DNA of 64,000 bases from Candidatus Lindowbacteria bacterium RIFCSPLOWO2_12_FULL_62_27 (lineage in GTDB: Bacteria > Lindowbacteria > 2-12-FULL-62-27), in the NCBI GenBank assembly GCA_001784175.1, contig MFPR01000017.1:93024-157023 (forward strand), written 5' to 3'. Under the pieces are notes generated by a model that made no database searches, was not told the origin of the DNA, and saw only the letters and a list, made by a program, of their open reading frames with translations. Below, one piece after another: positions 1 through 7,988 of this stretch (positions within the stretch are counted from its first letter, which is position 1; each line of letters starts with the position of its first letter). A program made the position numbers and the translations under genes.

Positions 1-1
1 C

Positions 2-1213
2 GACGCCAAGGACGCCGCGCGGCTCCAGTCCCTCCAGCAGGAGGCGGCCAAACTCATGCCCAAACTCCAGGAGCTGGCGAAAAACCCGGCGTTTCAGGAA
101 CTCAAAAAAGCCCTCGCCACATCGGCGGCCGACCTGCCCAAACAATTCGAGCAGGCGGCGAACGCCATGCGGTCTTCCGCCTCCGAGTCCAACCAGGAGG
201 CTGCGGCGAAAGCGGCGGAGGAAAAACTCAAGAACGCGCTCGCCCAGCTTCAATCCGCCCTTGAAAAAGGCCGCCAGCAGTCGGAATCGTCCGAAAAACA
301 GAACGCGGCCGAAAAAATAACCACCCTCGTCGACGTCCTCGTCTTCTCGCTCGGACAGATGCAGGACTATCACGACTATTTCCGTTCATCCCGCGTCCAG
401 CGCCAGGCCGACGAATATTCGCGGCTGCTCCAGAAGGCCGCCGCCATCGAGCCGATCCTCCGGCAGGCCGTCAACGACGTCGCGGCCACCGCCGAACAGC
501 TCATTCTCTTCGACCCCCGGCCCATGCAGACCCTCCAGCGGGCCGCCGCGTCGATCCGGTCGATCATGGACCAGGATGAAGACCCGGGCGCGATCGCGGC
601 CAAACTCAAGTTGGCCTACCGATACACCGCCACCGCCGCGCTCCAGCTCCTCGAAATCACGCGTGACCTGCAGAAACAGAAAGGCGGATCCAAAGGCGCG
701 CCCATGCAGGACCTCGCGGATCTTTTGCAGCAGCTCATCTCCGCGCAGTCCGGGCTCAATTCCCAAACCCAGATGAGCATGCAGCTCGGAATGTTCGGCC
801 AGAGCCTCGAACAGCTCGCCTTTCAGCAGGAGCTGATCCGGCGCAGCATGGAGGCCGAGGCCGGCCGGTTTTCGGACCTGCAGGACAAGCTCGGCCGGAT
901 CGACCAGCTCCTGCAGGAAATGCGGAAGACCGAGGAGGAACTGCGCAAGCTCGGCCCGACGCCGGACGTCCAGGAGCGGCAGCAGAAAATTCTCAACAAG
1001 CTCATGGAGCTTCAGCATTCCCTCACAGAAAAGGAGGAGAAGGAGGAGAAGTTCGAAGCCGAGCCGTTCTTCGGCCGGCCCTCCGACACGTCGGCCCTGC
1101 GGCTCGACCGGCCGAAGATCAACGAGAAGGAATTCCTCCGCGGCCTGCCGCCGCAATACCAGGAGGCGGGCAAAAAATACCTCCGCACCCTCCTCGGGGC
1201 CGAGCCGCAATGA
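2..1213 (+). CDS. coiled-coil protein, DUF4175-like C-terminal part (5' end outside window)
   Basis: The frame is open from base 2 with no stop, so the start lies upstream of the window; the first ATG at 56 is internal. About 400 residues are visible, almost all Gln/Glu/Lys/Ala-rich heptads predicted as long coiled coils. The tail has Met/Gln-rich text (residues around MSMQLGMFGQSLEQL) and ends with a Pro-Gly-like segment GLPPQYQEAGKKYLRTLL, which resembles the end of DUF4175 proteins found beside MoxR/Bat-type operons (family knowledge, not tested). Its stop overlaps the next gene's start (ATGA at 1210-1213), so the three genes up to 4321 are very likely one operon. Function unknown; a periplasmic or membrane-tethered scaffold is an inference. 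Confidence 0.6.
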   Translation, partial: DAKDAARLQSLQQEAAKLMPKLQELAKNPAFQELKKALATSAADLPKQFEQAANAMRSSASESNQEAAAKAAEEKLKNALAQLQSALEKGRQQSESSEKQNAAEKITTLVDVLVFSLGQMQDYHDYFRSSRVQRQADEYSRLLQKAAAIEPILRQAVNDVAATAEQLILFDPRPMQTLQRAAASIRSIMDQDEDPGAIAAKLKLAYRYTATAALQLLEITRDLQKQKGGSKGAPMQDLADLLQQLISAQSGLNSQTQMSMQLGMFGQSLEQLAFQQELIRRSMEAEAGRFSDLQDKLGRIDQLLQEMRKTEEELRKLGPTPDVQERQQKILNKLMELQHSLTEKEEKEEKFEAEPFFGRPSDTSALRLDRPKINEKEFLRGLPPQYQEAGKKYLRTLLGAEPQ

Positions 1214-3054
1214 TTCTGCCGCGCCTCGTCCTCGTGTCGGTCGCCTCGCTGATTCTGTCCGCCTCCGCGTCCGCCGCCGAGCGCGACCCCCAGATGTACT
1301 TGAAAGATGCCGGCCGGTTACTGCGCGCGTCCGATACGCCGTCGGCCCTGCTGAATCTCCGGCAGTGCATCCTCGATCCCCTGTCGAAGGACTGGATGAT
1401 CGACGAAGCGGTCAAAATGTTCGCCGCAAATTTTCGCGCGGCATCCGACAGTTCCGCCGCCCGCGGCATTTTTTCGCTCGCCCTCCGGTCCCCCCGCGCC
1501 GTGACGGTGGTGCCGTCCGTGCTGTCGATCCTCGTCGACTACGGGGGTCTTACCAGTGAGGAGAAGCTGTCTCTCCTGACCGGCGTTCAGCCGGGCGGCA
1601 AGGCGACGGAGGAGGTGCTGGCCGTCCAGATCCAGCTTTTGCGGCGCCTCGGCCGGCTTGACCCCGCGCTGGAGCTTTCCGCGAAGCTCGTGCAAAGTTC
1701 CAGCCGATTGGAGCACCGGGCCCTCATGCTCGATCTCCTGCTCGATCTTTCGCGCACGGTGGATGCCGTCGCATTGGCCAACGCGATCCTCAACGACCAC
1801 GCCGCCGACCCGGCCGCGTTTTCGCTCTTGTCCGAACGCTTCTACCGGCACGGCGATTACCGCAACACGCTGGACATTCATCGGCGCGCGCGCGGCGCGT
1901 TTTCCAACCCGATGCTGTTTTTCGACCAGTCGCTTTCGATCTGCCAGGGCCTTCAACTCGGCCGGGAGGGCGTCGAGCTTTACCTGCCGGTGCTGCTGGA
2001 CGCGTCGGGCCCGGCACCGGAGTATTACAGGGATTTTCTGTCGATGGTAACGGACACCTCGTTTTTCACGCGCGTCTATCCCTCCTGGATCGCGGCCGGG
2101 AGCAATCCGAATCTGTATCTGGCGGCGCTCTCGCGGTTCGCGGACCTCGCGCCGGAGAACGACTGCCTCGAGTTTGCGCGCGTCTATCGGAACCGGTTTC
2201 ACGACGCGTCGGCGCACCTCGCGCTGGCGGAACAACTCCTGGAGCGCGACCGCCGGCCGGCGTTCCTCAACACGCTCGCCGACCTGCCCGATACGCCGGT
2301 GGGCGTGACGGAATCGAAAAAACTTTTGTTGTTTAAAAACGCCCTTCGCGCCGAGGGGCCCGACCGGGCCCTCGAGCAGTATCCGCCGCAGTCGTTCACG
2401 TCTCCCGCCATCCGAGCGGGGGTTCATCGGCTGGTGTCGCCGATTTTTTTCCGGCAGGCGCGCCTGACCAACGCGATTTTCTCCCTCAAAATGGCGCAGA
2501 CGCTTGCCCCGGAGGCCCAGGATGATCTGGGGCTCGCACAGATGTATTTTTTCGCAGGCGCCGATTCGGAGGCGCTCGAGGCCGCCTACCGCGCGCACCG
2601 GCTGACGCCGCTGGAGGAAACCCTCTACTGGCTCGGCTGGCTCTCCTTTTTGCGCGGCGACACGGAAACGGCCCGCAAGGCCTTTCGCGACGTCATCCTG
2701 CGGTCGGAAAATTTCCTCGCGGACGAATCCCTGAGCTGGCTGATCGCGATGGGCCGGCCGGCCGACGCGGATCCCGACGAAGTCGGCCGGGCCGCGCGAC
2801 AGGCCGCGCGTGAAGGGACAGAGGCGTCGGAGCCGGTGAAAAAATTCCCCCTGGCCGCGCGCCTAGCCATCCGCCGCGAGGCCCTGCGGGCGGGTCTTCG
2901 GCCGAAGTCGCTGGCCGATGACGAGTCCCCGTTTTTGCGGTTCCTGCTCTGGGAGTCGATGCCGCCTGCCGGCCGGACCGCCGCGCAATATCAGAAACTG
3001 TTGCGCGATGCGCCGGAATTCCTGCGCCCGATGATCCGCGTCGATGAGCCTTGA
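1210..3054 (+). CDS. secreted tetratricopeptide-type repeat protein
   Basis: 614 residues. An N-terminal signal peptide (about residues 1-22, ending SASASAAE) indicates export. The remainder is all-helical with several TPR-like pairs, for example around residues 430-500 (LGLAQMYFFAGADSEALEAAYRAHRL and LYWLGWLSFLRGDTETARKAFRDV patterns). No catalytic motif is visible. It starts in an ATGA overlap with the upstream coiled-coil gene and its own stop overlaps the start of the next gene, so it belongs to the same operon as the DUF4175-like and GATase-like proteins. A role as a periplasmic protein-protein scaffold is inferred from fold and context only. Confidence 0.65.
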   Translation: MILPRLVLVSVASLILSASASAAERDPQMYLKDAGRLLRASDTPSALLNLRQCILDPLSKDWMIDEAVKMFAANFRAASDSSAARGIFSLALRSPRAVTVVPSVLSILVDYGGLTSEEKLSLLTGVQPGGKATEEVLAVQIQLLRRLGRLDPALELSAKLVQSSSRLEHRALMLDLLLDLSRTVDAVALANAILNDHAADPAAFSLLSERFYRHGDYRNTLDIHRRARGAFSNPMLFFDQSLSICQGLQLGREGVELYLPVLLDASGPAPEYYRDFLSMVTDTSFFTRVYPSWIAAGSNPNLYLAALSRFADLAPENDCLEFARVYRNRFHDASAHLALAEQLLERDRRPAFLNTLADLPDTPVGVTESKKLLLFKNALRAEGPDRALEQYPPQSFTSPAIRAGVHRLVSPIFFRQARLTNAIFSLKMAQTLAPEAQDDLGLAQMYFFAGADSEALEAAYRAHRLTPLEETLYWLGWLSFLRGDTETARKAFRDVILRSENFLADESLSWLIAMGRPADADPDEVGRAARQAAREGTEASEPVKKFPLAARLAIRREALRAGLRPKSLADDESPFLRFLLWESMPPAGRTAAQYQKLLRDAPEFLRPMIRVDEP

Positions 3055-4321
3055 GATGAGGAAGGCGCTGCCTGCCGCTCTCGCACTATGCCTTCTCTTG
3101 CCCCCCTCCTTCTCCGCCGCCGAACTGCTCATCCCGATGGACGCCGCACAGTCGGACCATCTGCGCGCGTACGGCCTCGTCTATGACTATCTCAAATCTT
3201 CAGGCAGCCGCGCCGGCAAGTCCTGGTGGCTTCTGAACATTCGCGGCGGCGCCTTCCTCCTGCCGGACGACGCCGCGGTGTCCGAACGCGCCGTCGACTG
3301 GGGCGTGACGGTGGAGGTCGCCACGCAGGCCGATATCGCGCAGATGGAACTTCAGGTCGAACGGTCCAACGCCGCCAAAATTCTGCTGGAAAAGGCGCCG
3401 AGGATCGGCGTCTACGCGCCGCCCTTCCAGGAAATGTGGGACGACGCCGTCATGCTGGTCCTCAATTACGCCAAGATCCCGTACGAGACGTTCTACGACA
3501 AGGAAGTCCTCGAAGGCCGGCTGGGCCGGTACGACTGGGTTCACATGCACCACGACGATTTCACAGGACAGTTCGGGAAATTCTACCGGTCCTACAAATC
3601 CTTCCCATGGTACATCCGCATGGTCGACGTCCAGACAAAAATCGCGCGCGACCTCGGATTCGCGACCGTCCCCAAACTCAAGGCCGAGGTGGCGCGGCGG
3701 ATCGCCGCCTACGTCGAAAACGGCGGCTTCCTCTTCGCCATGTGCGCCGCCATCGACAGCTTCGATATTGCGCTTGCCGCGCAGGGAATCGACATCGTGC
3801 CGGAACTCCTGGACGGCTCGCCCACCACGCCCGATCTCCAGAACAAGCTCGATTTTTCAAAGACGATGGCCTTTAAAAATTTCACCGTCAGCCTTGAGCC
3901 GAACGAGTACGAGTTTTCCGACATCGACATCTCCATCTACGAAAACTCGCCCGACCGCGAAGCCTTCGCGCTCTTTCCCTTTTCGGCCAAGTATGACCCC
4001 GTGCCCACGATGCTGACGCAGAGCCACGAGAGCCTCGTCGCCGGGTTTTTCGGCCAGACCACCTCCTTCAAGCGCCCGACGGTCAAACCCCACGTCATCC
4101 TCATGGCCACCGTCGTCGCGTCCGATCGCGCCAAATATATCTATGGAAGTTACGGCAAGGGTCTCTTCTCGTTCCTCGGCGGGCACGACCCCGAGGATTT
4201 CTCGCACATCGTCGGCGAGGCGCCGACCGACGTCTCGCTCTACAAGCATTCCCCGGGGTACCGGCTGATCTTGAACAACATCCTTTTTCCGGCGGCGAAA
4301 AAGCAGGAACGGAAGACCTGA
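3044..4321 (+). CDS. secreted GATase1-like protein ('asparagine synthetase B'-annotated family)
   Basis: 425 residues with a signal peptide (MRKALPAALALCLLLPPSFSA). The sequence matches the pattern of a family common in Bacteroidota and mis-annotated as asparagine synthetase B: LLIPMDAAQSDHLRAYGL at the mature N-terminus, YDWVHMHHDDFTGQ near the middle, GGFLFAMCAAIDSFDIALA at about residue 230, and a YGKGLFSFLGGHDPEDF motif near the C-terminus. The fold resembles class I glutamine amidotransferases, but no ATP-dependent synthetase domain is present, so the enzyme name should not be used. Start: ATG 3044 overlaps the previous gene; ATG 3056 (MRKAL) is an alternative. Last gene of the left-edge operon. 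Confidence 0.75.
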   Translation: MSLEMRKALPAALALCLLLPPSFSAAELLIPMDAAQSDHLRAYGLVYDYLKSSGSRAGKSWWLLNIRGGAFLLPDDAAVSERAVDWGVTVEVATQADIAQMELQVERSNAAKILLEKAPRIGVYAPPFQEMWDDAVMLVLNYAKIPYETFYDKEVLEGRLGRYDWVHMHHDDFTGQFGKFYRSYKSFPWYIRMVDVQTKIARDLGFATVPKLKAEVARRIAAYVENGGFLFAMCAAIDSFDIALAAQGIDIVPELLDGSPTTPDLQNKLDFSKTMAFKNFTVSLEPNEYEFSDIDISIYENSPDREAFALFPFSAKYDPVPTMLTQSHESLVAGFFGQTTSFKRPTVKPHVILMATVVASDRAKYIYGSYGKGLFSFLGGHDPEDFSHIVGEAPTDVSLYKHSPGYRLILNNILFPAAKKQERKT

Positions 4322-4329
4322 GGGCGGCG

Positions 4330-5244
4330 ATGACACCTCAGGCGACGATGTGGCTGATCTTCAATACGGCGGTCCCCGCCATCCTCCTCTTTGACGTGCT
4401 GGTCCTTCAGAAGGAGTCGAAACCGCCGGCGCTCAAGGAGTCGGCCGGCTGGGTGATCTTCTGGGTCGCGCTGGCGATGCTGTTCAACCTCTGCGTCTAC
4501 TCGCTCCTGGGCCGGCAGAAGGCGATGGAGTTTCTGACGGCCTACCTGATTGAGGAGTCATTGAGCCTCGACAACATGTTTGTCTTCATCATGATTTTCG
4601 AATATTTCGCCGTGCCCCAGGCGCACCGCCGGCGAATCCTCCACTGGGGGATCCTGATGGCGATCGTCCTGCGGCTCTTCTTCATCTTCGCCGGGGTGGC
4701 GCTGCTCGAGAAGTTCCACTGGATGATCTACGTGTTCGGCGCCGTCCTCGTTCTCACCGGCGTCCGCATGGCGGTCGAGCAGGAGCAGAAGATCGAGCCG
4801 GAAAAAAATATCCTGCTGCGCCTCTTCAAAAAGGTGATCCCGTTCGTGGATCGGCACGACGGCCCGGAGTTTTTTGCGCGCACGGGGGACAGGCTTGCCG
4901 CCACGCCGTATTTCGCCACCCTGCTCGTCATCGCCTTCAGCGACCTGGTCTTCGCCATCGATTCGATCCCGGCCGTGCTGGCGATCAGCGGCGATTTCTT
5001 CATCGTGGCGACCTCCAACGTCTTCGCGGTCCTCGGCCTGCGCGCGCTGTTTTTCCTGATCGCGGGCCTCGTGGGGATGTTCCGGTACTTGAGATTCGGG
5101 ATTGCCTTCATCCTGGTCTTCGTCGGCGTCAAAATGATGATCGCGGGATTTTACAAAATCTCCATCGGCGCCTCCCTGGGCGTCGTCGCGGGCATCCTCC
5201 TGCTCTCGATCATCGCGTCGGTCATCGCCGGATGGAAGAAATGA
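4330..5244 (+). CDS. TerC family integral membrane protein
   Basis: 304 residues with about nine hydrophobic helices. Family hallmarks are visible: EESLSLDNMFVFIMIF at about residues 74-90 and the repeat-related FSDLVFAIDSIPAVLAIS at about residues 204-221, both carrying the conserved acidic/Asn residues (SLDN, AIDS) thought to bind metal. TerC/Alx/YceF-type proteins are linked to tellurite resistance and manganese export; the substrate cannot be told from sequence. It follows the previous gene by 8 bases, leaving no room for a yybP-ykoY riboswitch, so it is probably co-transcribed. Length is typical for the short TerC form without a CBS or CorC tail. Confidence 0.9.
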   Translation: MTPQATMWLIFNTAVPAILLFDVLVLQKESKPPALKESAGWVIFWVALAMLFNLCVYSLLGRQKAMEFLTAYLIEESLSLDNMFVFIMIFEYFAVPQAHRRRILHWGILMAIVLRLFFIFAGVALLEKFHWMIYVFGAVLVLTGVRMAVEQEQKIEPEKNILLRLFKKVIPFVDRHDGPEFFARTGDRLAATPYFATLLVIAFSDLVFAIDSIPAVLAISGDFFIVATSNVFAVLGLRALFFLIAGLVGMFRYLRFGIAFILVFVGVKMMIAGFYKISIGASLGVVAGILLLSIIASVIAGWKK

Positions 5245-5245
5245 T

Positions 5246-6628
5246 CTAAAGCGGTTCGATTCTCTCCCGCGCCAGATTCAACAGCGCCTCCGGATTTTTC
5301 GCGTGCTCCGGAAAAATCGCCACGCCCACGCCGAACTCCGGTTTCGGCAGGCCCGCCGGCGCGCATCGGAAGAGATCCTCGATCTTCGTACGCACCCGCC
5401 GTCGAACCGACTGCGCGCCGTCCTGGCCGCTCTGAAGCAGAATGACGAACATCGACTGGTGCGGCCAGTAGTCGATCCGGTCGTCCTTCCACAAAACGCC
5501 GCTGCCGATCTCGTCCCGGAGGCGCGTCGTCACCTGCTCGAAGTCCTCCGGCGGCCATGCGTCGCGGACCGTGTCCGCGTTGAGGACGGCGAGGGCCATG
5601 AGGGACACGGGCGATCCTTGCGGCGCCGCCCGTGACACCGCCTCGTCGATCAGGGTCCGAACCTGGACCTGATTGTCGAATTCGGGCAGCACGAAATGGA
5701 ATCCGGCGCCCTTCCCCGGCCGGCTCTCGGCCCAGATTCTTCCCTGATGGAGTTCCACGATCTCCTTGCAGATCGTCAGGCCCAGCCCGCTGCCCCGGTG
5801 GCCCCGCGACTCCGACGGATGGTGGACCTGCATGAATTTCTGGAAGAGCCGTTTGAGGTTCCCCGCGTCGATGCCCGGCCCGTCATCCGTCACGGTGATC
5901 TGGACGCCGATCAGTTCCGGCAGGAGCGTCGCCTGCTCCACGCGGCGCACTTTCTGCTCGTCGGCGTGCCGCGCCTGAACGGTGATCCGGCCCCGCGCGA
6001 ATTTCATCGCGTTGGACAGGAGGTTCGTCACGACCCGGCGGATCATCTCCGGATCGGCGTGGGCCTTCGGCAGGTCCGGCGGAACGTCGCGCAGGATCTC
6101 GACGCCCAAACTTCCGGCCTCGATCTCGAAATCCTTCACCACCTGCTCGATCAGGTCCGGCACATGGAGCGGCCCGCGGCTCATCCGCGTCCGGCCCGAT
6201 TCCAGGCGGGAGAGGTCGAGCAAGTCGTCGATCATGTGGCAGAGCCGCTCGACGTGGCGGCTGGTCAGATCGAGGTAGGCCATCTGTTCCGGCGTGAATT
6301 CCCCGGCCACGCCGTCCCGCAAATTGTCCATTGCGCCCTTGATGACCGTCAGGGGCGTGCGAAGCTCGTGGGAGGCGGTGTTGAGGAAATTGTCCTTCAT
6401 CCGTTCCTGCCGTCGCCGCTCGTTGATCTCCGCCTGAAGTTCGCCCAGCATCTTCCGGGAAATCGATTCGCTTGCCCTGAGGTTCCGCTGGAGCCGATCG
6501 AGTTCCGACATGAGCCGCTCCCGCTCGAGGCCTGCGGCTTTGAGCATATGGCGAAACCGCCCGGCCTCCGGATCCGCCGGCATGCGATCCCGCACATTCG
6601 TCAAACGATCATCCAAAGTTGTCTTCAT
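5246..6628 (-). CDS. soluble sensor histidine kinase with degenerate GGDEF-like C-terminus
   Basis: 460 residues. A coiled-coil N-terminus (about 25-75) leads into an H-box with His87 (TASHELRTPLTVIKG), N-box (RRVVTNLLSNAMKFARG), G1 (VTDDGPGID) and G2 (GHRGSGLGLTICKE) of an HATPase_c domain ending near residue 318. The last 140 residues have the size and pattern of a GGDEF domain (FGVGVAIFPEHAKNPEALLNLARERI resembles the final GGDEF helix) but lack the GG[DE]EF active-site motif, so it is probably a non-cyclase regulatory module. No transmembrane segment or recognizable sensory domain is present, and no response regulator lies adjacent. It is tail-to-tail with terC, with one base between the stops. 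Confidence 0.88.
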   Translation of the reverse strand: MKTTLDDRLTNVRDRMPADPEAGRFRHMLKAAGLERERLMSELDRLQRNLRASESISRKMLGELQAEINERRRQERMKDNFLNTASHELRTPLTVIKGAMDNLRDGVAGEFTPEQMAYLDLTSRHVERLCHMIDDLLDLSRLESGRTRMSRGPLHVPDLIEQVVKDFEIEAGSLGVEILRDVPPDLPKAHADPEMIRRVVTNLLSNAMKFARGRITVQARHADEQKVRRVEQATLLPELIGVQITVTDDGPGIDAGNLKRLFQKFMQVHHPSESRGHRGSGLGLTICKEIVELHQGRIWAESRPGKGAGFHFVLPEFDNQVQVRTLIDEAVSRAAPQGSPVSLMALAVLNADTVRDAWPPEDFEQVTTRLRDEIGSGVLWKDDRIDYWPHQSMFVILLQSGQDGAQSVRRRVRTKIEDLFRCAPAGLPKPEFGVGVAIFPEHAKNPEALLNLARERIEPL

Positions 6629-6761
6629 CCCACATTCCCACCTTCGGCTTCATCCATCCCCTCAGCCGAAGCCGGCCGGCTCTCACCCCGACCGAACCGC
6701 GCGAGAATTTAGCTGTTTTTTCCCCCGGATGCAATCTTTTTTTTCAAATTCTCAGAAGTTC

Positions 6762-7958
6762 TCAGTCCTGCGCAATCGCCGCCTCCAAAATCTCCTGCCG
6801 CTTCCCGTGATCGCCCGTCAGGATCAGGCCGACCCAGTCGCCGTACAGGTTGACGCCCAGCGAACACTGGTACGCGATGTTGGAATAATATTTTTTCACA
6901 AGCTGTTTCGTGGAGGTCCTGTACCGGATCCTGTTGAACCGCCCGATCTGCATGCAGATCTTGTCGCACGTGGGCCGGAGGACGACCTTTTCGTTTTTCA
7001 TCACCTTCGCATACGCCGCCCAGATGTCGATGCCGGCGGCGTGGTTCATCATGTCGAGATGCACAAACCCCGGCGGCCGGGCGTTGATCTCGACGCAGTA
7101 GTAGTCCTCGCCGATCCTGAAGTACTCGATGTGGAAGAATCGCTTCCTCAGGCCGAAGCCCTTCACCGTGTTGAAGCCGATCTCCCTGAGTTTGGCAGGG
7201 ATCTCGGCCCGCTTCAGATTGTAGTAGTAAATGGTTTTGCCGGTGGTGGCGATCTCGAGGTCGCCGTCGTTGTAGACGTGCGCCGTGTAAAAAACGATGT
7301 CCCCCCACGGGTCGGTCAGGCCGTCGAACGACATGAACTGCCGGTGTTCGTCCTGAATGAATTTCTCCATGAAGTACGTCGTTCCCGGCTTCTTTTTCCT
7401 CCAAAACTGCTGGATGTCGGCCTCCGTCCTCAGCCGGTAGGTGTGCGCCGACCCGAGGCCCCGGTCGGGCTTCGCGATGATGTCGCCGCCGACCTCTTGC
7501 TTGAATGCCAGCATGTGGGCCACGTCCTGAATGATCTCCCCGCGGGCCGTCTGGGCGCCCGCGGCCTGAAACACCGGCTTCATTTTGGATTTTCGGATGA
7601 GCCTCTCAAGCTCGTCCGGCTTCAGGCCCTCGACGTCAAAATCCTGCCGGAGACGCGCATCGAGCGGCAGCCACCATTCATTGAACGATTCGACGGCCTG
7701 CGGCTTGCCATACTCTTTCGCCAGTCTCTCCACCTTCCGGCGGATGGGCAGATACTTCGACTCGATGACCCCGCCGTTCGGATCGTAGCAGTCCAGTTCC
7801 TGGCGGAGGTAACTGCGGAGCGATGACTTGAGATCCGCGTTCAGGCGCGCGTATGCCGCGTCGCCCATTCCGAGGACTTGAAAGCCGGCCGCCTTCAGCC
7901 GGGTCGCGAAATAATAGACGCGCGGGGGATAAGACGGGGACAGAATCAGGAAATTCAG
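6762..7958 (-). CDS. ATP-grasp superfamily protein (carboxylate-amine/thiol ligase-like), probable CTG start
   Basis: ATP-grasp fold: GDIIAKPDRGLGSAHTYRL (nucleotide-binding strand and loop), TYFMEKFIQDEHRQFMSFDG, and the metal-binding segment YCVEINARPPGFVHLDMMNHAAGID. The first ATG (7868) removes the first beta strand. Upstream in frame, with no stop, lies a segment reading LNFLILSPSYPPRVYYFATRLKAAGFQVLG. Relatives normally begin with MNFLILSPSYPP, so translation probably starts at the CTG at 7958-7956; no ATG, GTG or TTG exists in frame between it and the upstream stop. It lies 30 bases downstream of the B12-radical SAM gene on the same strand. The product of the pair is unknown; a ligation step in a peptide-, lipid- or cell-surface-modifying pathway is inferred. 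Confidence 0.78.
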   Translation of the reverse strand: MNFLILSPSYPPRVYYFATRLKAAGFQVLGMGDAAYARLNADLKSSLRSYLRQELDCYDPNGGVIESKYLPIRRKVERLAKEYGKPQAVESFNEWWLPLDARLRQDFDVEGLKPDELERLIRKSKMKPVFQAAGAQTARGEIIQDVAHMLAFKQEVGGDIIAKPDRGLGSAHTYRLRTEADIQQFWRKKKPGTTYFMEKFIQDEHRQFMSFDGLTDPWGDIVFYTAHVYNDGDLEIATTGKTIYYYNLKRAEIPAKLREIGFNTVKGFGLRKRFFHIEYFRIGEDYYCVEINARPPGFVHLDMMNHAAGIDIWAAYAKVMKNEKVVLRPTCDKICMQIGRFNRIRYRTSTKQLVKKYYSNIAYQCSLGVNLYGDWVGLILTGDHGKRQEILEAAIAQD

Positions 7959-7988
7959 AGGGAATGGGAACGGGTCTTGATTTGACTT

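Noticed and set aside
386-1210. Long antisense ORFs opposite high-GC genes (also 1318-2598, 10614-11888, 27748-30048, 38365-39762, 45409-46950)
   Set aside because: Composition reflects codon-position shadows of the real genes; no domains, signal peptides or ribosome sites.
4300-4330. yybP-ykoY manganese riboswitch before terC
   Set aside because: Only 8 bases separate terC from the upstream stop; no room.
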